Part shown: positions 23,715 through 30,304 of the stretch, piece after piece
Position numbering within the stretch: the stretch's first letter is position 1
Layout of the letters: each line of letters begins with the position of its first letter
NCBI GenBank assembly: GCA_003511885.1
Contig: DOIX01000019.1
Location: 35,066-65,369, forward strand
Reading direction: 5' to 3'
Length of the DNA stretch: 30,304 bases
DNA from: Cyanobacteria bacterium UBA11153
GTDB lineage: Bacteria > Cyanobacteriota > Cyanobacteriia > Cyanobacteriales > Coleofasciculaceae
The notes under the pieces: model-generated
Told to the model about the DNA's origin: nothing
Databases searched by the model: none
What the model saw: only the letters and a program-made list of their open reading frames with translations
Translations under genes and position numbers: made by a program

Positions 23715-24302
23715 ATGATCGCTAATCGTGAAGACTATCAAAAAATGACGGCGGAAGAATACCTAGAATGGGAAGCCAAGCAAGAATTTCGTCATGAGTA
23801 CGTTGACGGAGAAATTCTTGCTATGACAGGAGGTAGTCTTCCTCATAATGACATTGCCCTTAACTTCTACAGGGCTTTATATCCTCATGTCCGTCAGAGA
23901 GGCTGTCGAGTTAATGTGTCAGATGCGAAAGTTCAGGCTCGTAAAAATAGTCGCTATTTCTATCCAGATTTAGTTGTCAGTTGCGATCCTGATGACTTGA
24001 AAGCCAAAGATTTTCTTCAACACCCGAAAATTATTGTTGAAGTTCTTTCTCCTGGCACAGCAACTTATGACCGCACGAAAAAACTCAAGTATTACCGCCA
24101 GATTCCAAGCTTACAAGAATATGTATTAGTGGATTCTGAAGAAATCATTGTTGAGGTTTATCGTCGAGGGGAAGGAAAAATGTGGCTTTATTATGAGTAT
24201 GAAGCTGGGGAGGCGATCGTATTAGAAAGTATTGAGTTTGAATGTGCGATCGAACTGTTGTATGAAGGGGTTAGTTTTGAACCCAAGTTACAGGATCAAT
24301 AG
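23715..24302 (+). CDS. Uma2-family PD-(D/E)XK protein inserted in the cas operon
   Basis: A 195-residue Uma2 (DUF820) protein with all fold positions: Glu28 in FRHEYVDGEI, Asp85 in YFYPDLVV, Glu109 in IIVEVLSP, Lys122-Lys123 in DRTKKLKYY, then QEYVLVDS. It is close in sequence to the gene at 27758-28333, including the leader, so one is a duplicate of the other. AAGGAG lies 6 nt before the ATG. It sits between csx19 and the TIGR03986 RAMP gene, in the same direction, but with 80-bp and 38-bp spacers rather than the overlaps typical of the operon, so it looks like an insertion that preserved transcription. A CRISPR function is possible but not indicated. Confidence 0.85.
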   Translation: MIANREDYQKMTAEEYLEWEAKQEFRHEYVDGEILAMTGGSLPHNDIALNFYRALYPHVRQRGCRVNVSDAKVQARKNSRYFYPDLVVSCDPDDLKAKDFLQHPKIIVEVLSPGTATYDRTKKLKYYRQIPSLQEYVLVDSEEIIVEVYRRGEGKMWLYYEYEAGEAIVLESIEFECAIELLYEGVSFEPKLQDQ

Positions 24303-24340
24303 AGATTAAGTTAATTCATTGAATTATAAGGAGATGTATA

Positions 24341-26674
24341 ATGAATCATAAGCATATTGATAAAATTTCCGATAACAGCAGAAGAGCGATCGCACCTTAT
24401 AACTTTGTGGAATTACCTGAAAAAGTAGTTGAGGCAGAACTACCTTTACCAGAGGGCGATCGCTATCATGCTCATAAAGATGTTGAACTACCACGTCATA
24501 CTGGTAGGATTGAATGCACTTTAACAACTGAATCACCCTTATATACTCGCTGTGGTTGGCATCCCGATGATTTTGCAGAATATGGTGAAGAAGCGTTTCA
24601 AAAATTACCGTATGAAATAAAAAGTAAAAGAGCTAGTTTTTTCATCAACCCAAAAACTGAGAAACCGACAATACCAGGTAGTAGCATCCGAGGAATGCTG
24701 CGGACTTTGGTTGAAATTGTCACCTTTAGTAAGATCGATCGAGTATCAGACGAGCATAGGCTATTTTTTCGTGCAGTTGCATCCAATCCAGATAAAGAAT
24801 CTTGGGGTAAAGAATACAAGAATCATGTTGAACCTAAAAAAGTTAAAGCTGGTTATCTAAAAAAGGATAGTGAAGGATGGTATATTCAACCCGCTAAGAC
24901 TGAACAAGGTGCAACATTTGCTTGGGTTGGAGAAACATCTCTTAACTTGCCAAATTTAAAAATATTCAATAATGATAAATATGAGCCTCAGTATCGTTCT
25001 GTTAGCTATAGAAATGTAGCTGTAGATAATAAAGACAGAGCGAAACGCTTATTTGCTCATAATGTCGAATTGCCAGACACCCACCCCAAAAAAGGCGTAC
25101 TTGTTACCAGTGGTAATATGAAACAAGGAAATGAACCTTCGCCTCGTCGCAATCACTGTGTAGTTTTTGATGAATCAAATTCAACCTCTTCTAAGCTGAG
25201 GCTAGATGATAAAGCGATTGAGCATTATCGTAATGCTTTGACCGATTTTCAGAAAACTGCTCCTTTTGATAAGGATTGGGGAATATTAGAAGAAAATCGT
25301 CCCGTTTTTTACTGCCCTCCTGAAAAAGGGAAAAATATAGTAGGTTTTTTCGGTCAAAGTCCTAATTTTCGTATTCCCTACTCTCCAGAAGGTAACGGTC
25401 ATGCAACTACTGTCGTAGATTTTATTCCCAAAGATTTGAGAAAATTAGATTCGATCGATCTAGCTGATGCAATCTTTGGTTGGGTAAAAAAAGAATCCAA
25501 AGACGACAAACTACCTCAAGGCTTTGATAAACAAAGAGCAGGTCGTGTATTTATTACTGATGCTTTATACCAAAAAAATCAAAATGGTATCTGGTATGAA
25601 AACGAACCATTAACTCCACAAATCTTATCTGAGCCAAAGCCAAGTTATTTTCCGCATTATATGGTTCAATCCAATGTAGATAAATTAGAACTCAAACATT
25701 ATGCAAGTCAACCTGTTGCAGAAACTGTGATTCGTGGTCACAAGTTGTATTGGCATAAAGGAAGTGACCCAAATTTTAAACCTCCACAACCAAAAAAAGT
25801 CATTGGTTCCACGAAAAAAGTTGAAGTTTCTGATGTTGAAGTTTCTGATACTCAAACAACTCTGATTAAACCAATTAATAAAGGAGTTACCTTTAAATTC
25901 GATATTCACTTTGAAAATCTTAGTCAAGTTGAACTAGGTGTGCTGCTGTGGGTACTTGATATTGCTCAAGATAATCGCTACCGTCTTAAACTTGGGATGG
26001 GTAAGCCTTTGGGATTAGGAGCCGTTAAGATTGAACATAAGCTTTATGAGAGCGATCGCCAAAAACGCTACACTAAATTATTTAATGATGATGGCAACGA
26101 TTGGGAAACAGCAGAAACTTTAAAAAACAATTCAGAGTATAAGCAATGCTTTGAAAACTATATGCTGGAAAAACTTCAGCAAACAGGTAACTTTGAGGAC
26201 ATTTGCAGAATTCAAATGCTTTTGGCTATGCTAAGTTGGCCGGGGCTACAAGATGTGGAGCTAGCAAGGTATATGGAAATAAAGCGAGACATTGCCAAGC
26301 CTCATATTGGTCAGCCTGCCAAACGAACTGATACAATAGTCAATGAGCATAAAGAACGCCCTGTTTTACCCAACCCATTAGATGTTATGGGAATTAAGAT
26401 AGAGTGTGATCGCCCATCTCCTCCTCAAAATTCAATTAGTCAACCAACACAACTGTTTTTAGAGGGACAAGAGATTGAAGCTAAGATCGTTGATATTAAA
26501 GTACAAGAAGGCAAGAAACTTAAAACCATTATTACCTACAAGATTGAAGGCTCAGAGTGTCTAGCAAAAGAGGAGATTTATAAGCGTACCGTTTCTCTTG
26601 TTAGTAACGATATTGTCAAGGTAGTTATAGTTAAAACTCAAGGAAAAAGTATTAGAACAGTGAAGTTGATTTGA
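24341..26674 (+). CDS. Large TIGR03986-family RAMP (Cas7 with insertion), type III-D
   Basis: A 777-residue RAMP-superfamily protein. IAPYNFVELPEKVVEAE (17-33) and HTGRIECTLTTESPLYTR (53-70) are the N-terminal signature I know for CRISPR-associated TIGR03986, followed by TIPGSSIRGMLRTLVE (110-125). The glycine-rich loop is LKLGMGKPLGLGAVKIEHK, near residues 548-566. About 400 residues lie between, far more than in a plain Cas7, as in the Cas7-insertion subunit of III-Dv complexes. The last ~75 residues (GQEIEAKIVDIKVQEGKKLK onward) look like a beta-rich OB/S1-type fold that could bind nucleic acid. It probably caps the crRNA 3' side of the effector. Ribosome-binding site AAGGAG lies 7 nt before the ATG. 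It is the last gene of the operon. Confidence 0.87.
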   Translation: MNHKHIDKISDNSRRAIAPYNFVELPEKVVEAELPLPEGDRYHAHKDVELPRHTGRIECTLTTESPLYTRCGWHPDDFAEYGEEAFQKLPYEIKSKRASFFINPKTEKPTIPGSSIRGMLRTLVEIVTFSKIDRVSDEHRLFFRAVASNPDKESWGKEYKNHVEPKKVKAGYLKKDSEGWYIQPAKTEQGATFAWVGETSLNLPNLKIFNNDKYEPQYRSVSYRNVAVDNKDRAKRLFAHNVELPDTHPKKGVLVTSGNMKQGNEPSPRRNHCVVFDESNSTSSKLRLDDKAIEHYRNALTDFQKTAPFDKDWGILEENRPVFYCPPEKGKNIVGFFGQSPNFRIPYSPEGNGHATTVVDFIPKDLRKLDSIDLADAIFGWVKKESKDDKLPQGFDKQRAGRVFITDALYQKNQNGIWYENEPLTPQILSEPKPSYFPHYMVQSNVDKLELKHYASQPVAETVIRGHKLYWHKGSDPNFKPPQPKKVIGSTKKVEVSDVEVSDTQTTLIKPINKGVTFKFDIHFENLSQVELGVLLWVLDIAQDNRYRLKLGMGKPLGLGAVKIEHKLYESDRQKRYTKLFNDDGNDWETAETLKNNSEYKQCFENYMLEKLQQTGNFEDICRIQMLLAMLSWPGLQDVELARYMEIKRDIAKPHIGQPAKRTDTIVNEHKERPVLPNPLDVMGIKIECDRPSPPQNSISQPTQLFLEGQEIEAKIVDIKVQEGKKLKTIITYKIEGSECLAKEEIYKRTVSLVSNDIVKVVIVKTQGKSIRTVKLI

Positions 26675-26851
26675 TGAAGTTAATTAAATCCCAAACCCAA
26701 AATATTGAAAGCGATCGCCCCTCCTGCTACCCCTCCTACCTCACCAAGGCCGCACCCCATCCCAACAGAAGCGATCGCTTTTCATATCTATTATAATCAA
26801 ACTAAAACAATCTAATTGTAAGAAACAGCTATTTTTGTTAAGGAAGTTGCT
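26675..26851. other. Intergenic region with paired HIP1 sites (possible terminator)
   Basis: After the RAMP stop, AAAGCGATCGC (26708-26718) and GCGATCGCTTT (26771-26781) are exact reverse complements separated by a C-rich 52-nt stretch. They could form an 11-bp stem ending the cas transcript, or each HIP1 site could be incidental. A/T-rich sequence with no strong promoter match leads to the next gene. Confidence 0.35.
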
Positions 26852-27484
26852 ATGCCATTCAGTGCTTATAAAACCATCGGCACGGTTCTCAAAGAATTTA
26901 AAGTCACTTATATTGAAGCAAATTTTATTGTTGAAACAGCATTTAATATTTCCGACTACTTTCGAGAAGACTTAGAAATTGTCAGGCGAGATAATGTAGT
27001 CACCAACTCAGAATACGCTATTTGTGAATATATCATTGTACCGATTTTAAAAGAAGTTTGGAAACAATATCGAAAAAACTTCATTCTGTGGAGCCACCAA
27101 GCCTTAAACTGCGATGCCAATCTTAACGGATTTCCTGAATATATTTTAGCTAAAAAATCTCCTTTAGGTAAATTGGTATTCGATCGACCTTATTTTGTAA
27201 TCATCGAAGCCAAACAAGATGATTTTGAGGCTGGATGGGCGCAATGTTTAGCCGAAATGGTTGCAGCTCAACGGCTTAATGAAAAACCAGAACAAGATGT
27301 ATTTGGAATTGTTGCCAATGGCAAATTATGGCAGTTTGGCAAACTCAAAATCAATGTTTTTACTTTAAATCAGAAATCTTATTTGATTGACGATTTAGAG
27401 AAACTTTTTGCAGCCATAAATTACATATTTCAGCAATGCGAATTACTGCTGAATTCTGATACAGTACAGACAGATGTAACCTAA
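26852..27484 (+). CDS. Hypothetical protein with PD-(D/E)XK nuclease-like fold
   Basis: A 210-residue protein I recognise only as a cyanobacterial hypothetical family. The central part reads LNGFPEYILAKKSPLGKLVFDRPYFVIIEAKQDDFEAGWAQCLAEMVAAQ. PE at 95-96, E119-A-K121 and Gln131 two helical turns later match the PD-(D/E)XK fold core, with Glu59 as the leading helix acid. Such stand-alone proteins are often compared with restriction-endonuclease subunits, but no methyltransferase or specificity partner is adjacent. It follows the cas operon in the same direction, 177 bp downstream. The ATG at 26852 is preceded by AAGGAAG about 6 nt upstream. Nuclease activity is a fold-based inference. Confidence 0.65.
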   Translation: MPFSAYKTIGTVLKEFKVTYIEANFIVETAFNISDYFREDLEIVRRDNVVTNSEYAICEYIIVPILKEVWKQYRKNFILWSHQALNCDANLNGFPEYILAKKSPLGKLVFDRPYFVIIEAKQDDFEAGWAQCLAEMVAAQRLNEKPEQDVFGIVANGKLWQFGKLKINVFTLNQKSYLIDDLEKLFAAINYIFQQCELLLNSDTVQTDVT

Positions 27485-27511
27485 AAACAGAAAAGCGATC
27501 GCACTCTACCC

Positions 27512-27720
27512 TCACTCCCCATAAACCGTCACCACCACTTGCCGCTGACGGGATTTCACATCGCATTCCAGATGAAAAATTTGCTGCCACGTCCCCAATA
27601 TTAACTTACCATTCCTCACAGGAACAGTTATCTATGGTCCCAGCCAAGTTGCTTGCAAGTGCGAATGTCCGTTACCATCGTGCCATGTTTGTTCGTGAAA
27701 ATAATCTCGACTTGATAGTC
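27512..27720 (-). pseudogene. Truncated YjbQ/UPF0047-family pseudogene with in-frame TAG
   Basis: Translated on the minus strand this stretch gives RDYFHEQTWHDGNGHSHLQ then ATWLGP, an in-frame TAG (27632-27634), then ITVPVRNGKLILGTWQQIFH and LECDVKSRQRQVVVTVYGE with a TGA stop. DGNGHSH, LGP, TVP and LGTWQQI are C-terminal signatures of the YjbQ (UPF0047) family, whose members have weak thiamine-phosphate-synthase activity. About the first half of the gene is missing; homology ends where the Uma2 copy's leader begins. The nonsense codon and truncation show it is dead, yet the remaining codons are well preserved, so decay is recent. Confidence 0.8.
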
Positions 27721-27757
27721 AGTTAAAATAGAAATAGATTACCTCAAGGAGCAAATT

Positions 27758-28333
27758 ACGATCGCAAATCGTGAAGACTATCAAAAAATGACACCTGAAC
27801 AATACCTAGAATGGGAAGCGAAGCAAGAATTTCGCCATGAATACATTGACGGTGAAATTATGGCGATGACAGGCGGTACGATTCCTCACGCCAAGATTTA
27901 CCTCAACTTCTACAGGGCTTTATACCCTCATCTACGTCAAAGGGGCTGCGAACCATTTGTATCAGATGTCAAAGTTCAGACTAATAAAAACAGTCGTTAT
28001 TTCTATCCAGACTTAGTTGTGACTTGTCATCCTGATGACTTGAAAGCTAAAGACTTTATTCAATATCCTACAGTCATTGTTGAAGTTATTTCTCCGAGTA
28101 CAGCTAATTATGACCGCACTAAAAAACTAAAATATTACCGCCAAATTACCAGTTTACAAGAATATGTATTAGTTGATTCAGAAGCAATATCAGTTGAGAT
28201 TTATCGTCGCGGTCAAGGTAAAATGTGGCTTTATGATGAGTATGAGGCTGGAGATGTACTGGCTTTAGAAAGTATTGAGTTTGAGTTTGCGATCGATCTA
28301 ATCTATGAAGGTATTACATTTGGTGAGGAATAA
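27758..28333 (+). CDS. Uma2-family protein, second copy, ACG in place of ATG
   Basis: Close paralogue of the Uma2 gene at 23715. The leaders match base for base over most of TTAAAATAGAAATAGATT and AAGGAGCAAATTA. Where the sister has ATGATCGCTAATCGTGAAGA, this copy has ACGATCGCAAATCGTGAAGA, so the ancestral start (27758) is now ACG, correctly spaced from AAGGAG. Ten codons later an in-frame ATG (27788) gives a 181-residue protein with all fold positions (Glu18, Asp75, Glu99, Lys112-Lys113 counted from that ATG). Translation is thus either from 27788, without a good ribosome-binding site, or at the rare ACG. The fold itself is intact with no premature stop. I annotate from the ancestral position; the safe conventional start is 27788. 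Confidence 0.8.
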   Translation, partial: TIANREDYQKMTPEQYLEWEAKQEFRHEYIDGEIMAMTGGTIPHAKIYLNFYRALYPHLRQRGCEPFVSDVKVQTNKNSRYFYPDLVVTCHPDDLKAKDFIQYPTVIVEVISPSTANYDRTKKLKYYRQITSLQEYVLVDSEAISVEIYRRGQGKMWLYDEYEAGDVLALESIEFEFAIDLIYEGITFGEE

Positions 28334-28364
28334 GATTTGTTGATTTAACTACTAAGGAGAGAGC

Positions 28365-28451
28365 ATGACCAAAATTATACCGAAAAATGATAACTCTTTG
28401 CGATCGCGATTTTGTGGGATATATTATGTCCCCTTAAATACTTACGATTGA
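28365..28451 (+). CDS. Short 28-codon frame with good ribosome-binding site, probable gene remnant
   Basis: ATG preceded by AAGGAGAGAGC opens a 28-residue frame, MTKIIPKNDNSLRSRFCGIY and then YVPLNTYD. The site is better than those of most genes nearby. The length suggests a truncated gene or short peptide, 31 bp beyond the Uma2 stop. I do not recognise a family, and a HIP1-like GCGATCGC occupies its middle. Confidence 0.25.
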   Translation: MTKIIPKNDNSLRSRFCGIYYVPLNTYD

Positions 28452-28487
28452 TTGTCCTCCCAAAACCACACTACTAGGGATTAAGTA

Positions 28488-29438
28488 TCACTCAGGTTTC
28501 TTAGCAATAATAGTCCGATGACGCGGATCGCTAGCAACTGTCGTCTGATACTCAAATCCCACTTCTGCCATTGTTCCTTCTACATCAAATGTATAATAAT
28601 CATCGCTCCAAGGTTCAGTACTTTTCATCAGAATAAAAAGTGCGGGAGGTAAATTCTGGATTACGGGTGAAGCGGGGTTATTATCCACAATTGCCAGACA
28701 TCCACCGGGACGAATAATTCTGAGTATTTCCTGGAATATTTCACGAGTTGCTTTGCCAGGAAGTTCATGGAGAAGAAACTGTAATGTAACGAGATCGAAT
28801 GAATTATCTGGTAAACCTGTATCCTCGGCTTTGCCATGTATCCATTGGGATATTTCTCGATTCACATCCCTCTTTTTGGCTACGGCTAGCATATAGGGTG
28901 ACAAATCTAAACCAACGGTACGAATTGGGATATTTAATGTTTTTGAGTAATAGCGGTGTAGTGCTAGTGTGGAAATACCAATCGAACAGCCAATATCTAA
29001 AATATCGCGCACTGATGTTGAAGTATATTGGGCGACAATTTTTAAGAAACTAGTCCGTAGTCTTTCCTGTACCGTTTCCCAAGTAATGTTTTCTTTAGGC
29101 CATACTCGCAACGCCATGGCTAATGTAGCCGATTCTGCTTCAAATGCCGCATCCCAACATAAGTTTCCTTTGTCGTAGGCGTGGAAGGGTTGCTGATAAT
29201 AATCTGGGTAAACTATGCTTGGATTTGTTATCTCTTTTACTTCTTCCTTAACTCCAGATACTGCCAACTCCTGATAGTTTTTCCGCCAAGGAATTCCTTT
29301 CTTTTCCGCCGTTTTGATCAAAACTTGTCTCGCTTGGCGTTTCATCGCCTTATAGAGAGGTTTGGTGTGAATCATCAAGTTAACAAGCTGGGAAAGTAAA
29401 TCTGTACCAGCCCAGTCAGGTTTAAGTTTGTTGTTCAT
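28488..29438 (-). CDS. Class I SAM-dependent methyltransferase
   Basis: A 316-residue protein. The C-terminal half is a Rossmann methyltransferase: motif I ILDIGCSIGIST (146-157), an acidic residue at the end of the second strand in VGLDLSPYML (D178), acidic/polar GKAEDTGLPDNSFDLVTLQF and the later LRIIRPGGCLAIVD. It resembles the UbiE/Methyltransf_11 type. The N-terminal ~140 residues contain YPDYYQQPFHAYDKGNLCW, a segment typical of a cyanobacterial subfamily, and probably shape the substrate pocket. Substrate unknown. The ATG at 29438 follows GAGGAG by 4 nt. It is convergent with the Uma2 gene at 27758-28333, ending about 150 bp from it, and its promoter should lie near 29450-29490. Confidence 0.85.
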   Translation of the reverse strand: MNNKLKPDWAGTDLLSQLVNLMIHTKPLYKAMKRQARQVLIKTAEKKGIPWRKNYQELAVSGVKEEVKEITNPSIVYPDYYQQPFHAYDKGNLCWDAAFEAESATLAMALRVWPKENITWETVQERLRTSFLKIVAQYTSTSVRDILDIGCSIGISTLALHRYYSKTLNIPIRTVGLDLSPYMLAVAKKRDVNREISQWIHGKAEDTGLPDNSFDLVTLQFLLHELPGKATREIFQEILRIIRPGGCLAIVDNNPASPVIQNLPPALFILMKSTEPWSDDYYTFDVEGTMAEVGFEYQTTVASDPRHRTIIAKKPE

Positions 29439-29495
29439 TAGTCTCCTCTAAATGGGTTAATATCATGTCTGGTAGCATCGTACTTGTATAAACAG

Positions 29496-29568
29496 GTTTG
29501 TAGTAAGCACTTTAGTGCATGACATTATCAGCATCAGCTTTTGAGGCACTAAACTGCCCACTACAAAC
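29496..29568. repeat. 23-bp inverted repeat pair (20/23), MITE-like
   Basis: GTTTGTAGTAAGCACTTTAGTGC (29496-29518) and GCACTAAACTGCCCACTACAAAC (29546-29568) are reverse complements at 20 of 23 positions, separated by 27 bp. It resembles small dispersed hairpin elements in cyanobacteria. It lies upstream of the methyltransferase gene. Confidence 0.7.
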
Positions 29569-29658
29569 AAGAACTATATAACTGGACTTGATATCTTGTC
29601 TTGACTCCATAGATTTATAGCTTATTGACCATCTACTCATACTAGAGCCAAAATAAGA

Positions 29659-29691
29659 AAAAACAGAAGATTGTTTTAATCTTCTGTTTTT
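29659..29691. terminator. Strong A/T-flanked hairpin terminator after trnL
   Basis: Stem AAAAACAGAAGATT (29659-29672) pairs over 14 bp with AATCTTCTGTTTTT (29678-29691) around GTTTT. The A- and T-runs on both sides make it bidirectional. In the minus direction it is a Rho-independent terminator 25 bp downstream of the tRNA gene. Confidence 0.85.
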
Positions 29692-29715
29692 CTTCTATCT
29701 AGATTTTATCGTGGA

Positions 29716-30058
29716 TGGGGGCGGTGGGACTTGAACCCACACGACCTTTGAGGGTCAACGGATTTTCATTCTCTTTGTCGCTTTCGCCACTGCTATTTCT
29801 AGCACTTGAGAATTGGACTCTCTCTTTACCCTCGACTTGACGTTAGGGTAGTTCCCGTCGAGTCTCTGCACCTTCCCTCAATTCAAGATGACCGATTGTC
29901 ACCGATCGCATATCTTAAATTTTCGGGCTTGGCTCAGGATTGCCATATCTCTTGTTAGACTTAGGTTTCCCTGAGTTTGAGAACCGTCACTCGATCGATT
30001 TCTCCATCGAGGCTCAATTTTCTTAAGTCCGTAGCGTCTACCATTCCGCCACGCCCCC
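29716..30058 (-). tRNA. trnL-UAA: tRNA-Leu(UAA) interrupted by a group I intron
   Basis: The 5' exon (30058-30025) reads GGGGGCGTGGCGGAATGG... to GGACTT and the 3' exon (29766-29716) starts AAAATCCGTTGACC and ends in CGCCCCC plus discriminator A. The seven-bp acceptor stem GGGGGCG/CGCCCCC, anticodon stem ACGGA/TCCGT with loop CTTAAAA (anticodon UAA), long variable arm and T arm (GTGGG TTCAAGT CCCAC) all form. Joined exons total 85 nt; CCA is not encoded. The interruption follows the first base of the anticodon, the conserved insertion site in cyanobacteria and plastids. Confidence 0.95.
29767..30024 (-). ncRNA. Group I intron of tRNA-Leu(UAA)
   Basis: 258 nt between the exons, starting AAGAAAATTGAGCC and ending AGAGAATG with the terminal G expected of group I introns. 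The internal CTCAGGGAAACC and GACGGGAACTACCC stretches fit the conserved P3-P4 and P7-P3 core of the ancient cyanobacterial trnL intron. No open frame or homing endonuclease is inside. It should self-splice with a guanosine cofactor. Confidence 0.9.
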
Positions 30059-30099
30059 GTATTAGTTTGTCACTAGGTTCGGAATTTTGCCTGAATGAC

Positions 30100-30105
30100 A
30101 GTATA
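30100..30105 (-). promoter_or_regulatory. Candidate -10 box for trnL
   Basis: TATACT on the minus strand, about 42 bp before the tRNA 5' end. No good -35 was found at 16-18 bp. A better TATAAT lies farther upstream at 30181-30186 and could be an alternative. Confidence 0.3.
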
Positions 30106-30271
30106 TCACCTTACCTCCATATTTGACTAAGCCAATTTTGGCAAGTTGAGGTTTTTCCTGTCGTTTGGGCAAGTCTTCCCATTATAACCTATTTTCTGCC
30201 AATTGGTACAAAAATCGGGAAAATCTCACTAAGACTACCATATCTTCTGGAACTTACGCCAAACCTCTATC

Positions 30272-30300
30272 TGTAGGGTGTGTTAAGCTGCGGCGCATCT
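30272..30300. repeat. Partial dispersed repeat at the window edge
   Basis: CTGTAGGGTGTGTTAAGCTG and GCGGCGCATC resemble the GTAGGGTGTGTTA...GCGCACC element widespread in cyanobacterial intergenic DNA. It is cut by the window end, so its full structure cannot be seen. Confidence 0.35.
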
Positions 30301-30304
30301 AAAT

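Noticed and set aside
27360..27590. 76-codon minus-strand frame
   Set aside because: It overlaps the end of the PD-(D/E)XK-like gene antisense; the meaningful minus-strand signal here is the YjbQ remnant in another frame.

Overview
The window reads as cyanobacterial chromosome (or a large replicon). It has many GCGATCGC (HIP1) octamers, clusters of 7-mer and 14-mer short tandem repeats between genes, several Uma2-family genes, and a tRNA-Leu(UAA) gene split by a group I intron, a classic cyanobacterial feature. Only the sequence was read; family names come from recognised motifs, not from database searches. I cannot name the species.

Region 1 (1-10335, all minus strand). A 16-bp minisatellite is followed by an isochorismatase-like cysteine hydrolase and an MscS-type channel with a C-terminal cyclic-nucleotide-binding domain. 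Next come three tandem paralogous membrane receptors, each with an extracytoplasmic sensor, HAMP and class III cyclase domain. The order suggests a cAMP/cGMP signalling block: three sensor cyclases and a nucleotide-binding channel. One cyclase has lost both transition-state residues and the channel's nucleotide pocket lacks its usual Arg.

Region 2 (10336-13672). About 850 bp with no convincing gene but with repeats and a hairpin, then an AAA_35-like P-loop ATPase with an Asn-substituted Walker B, a near-perfect 44-bp palindrome, and a Uma2-family gene.

Region 3 (13673-16420, minus strand). An RNA-repair pair (HD-phosphoesterase/5'-OH polynucleotide kinase fusion and an ATP-dependent RNA ligase, ATGA-coupled) sits behind a WYL-domain protein of the CRISPR-associated TIGR03985 type that has no DNA-binding domain.

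Region 4 (16382-26674, plus strand). A type III-D CRISPR effector operon, nearly all genes overlapping: a CARF/PD-(D/E)XK-like effector, an HD-less Cas10 with intact GGDD, a single Cas7, Csx10 (Cas5-like with a helical tail that may be Cas11), a double-Cas7 fusion, Csx19, an inserted Uma2 gene, and a large TIGR03986 RAMP. No CRISPR array, cas6, cas1 or cas2 lies in the window. The RNA-repair pair and the RNA-targeting system are divergent neighbours, so they may form one defence-and-repair island.

Region 5 (26675-30304). A PD-(D/E)XK-like hypothetical protein, a decayed YjbQ-family pseudogene truncated where a second Uma2 copy begins (that copy has ACG where its sister has ATG), a SAM methyltransferase, a terminator and the split trnL(UAA).
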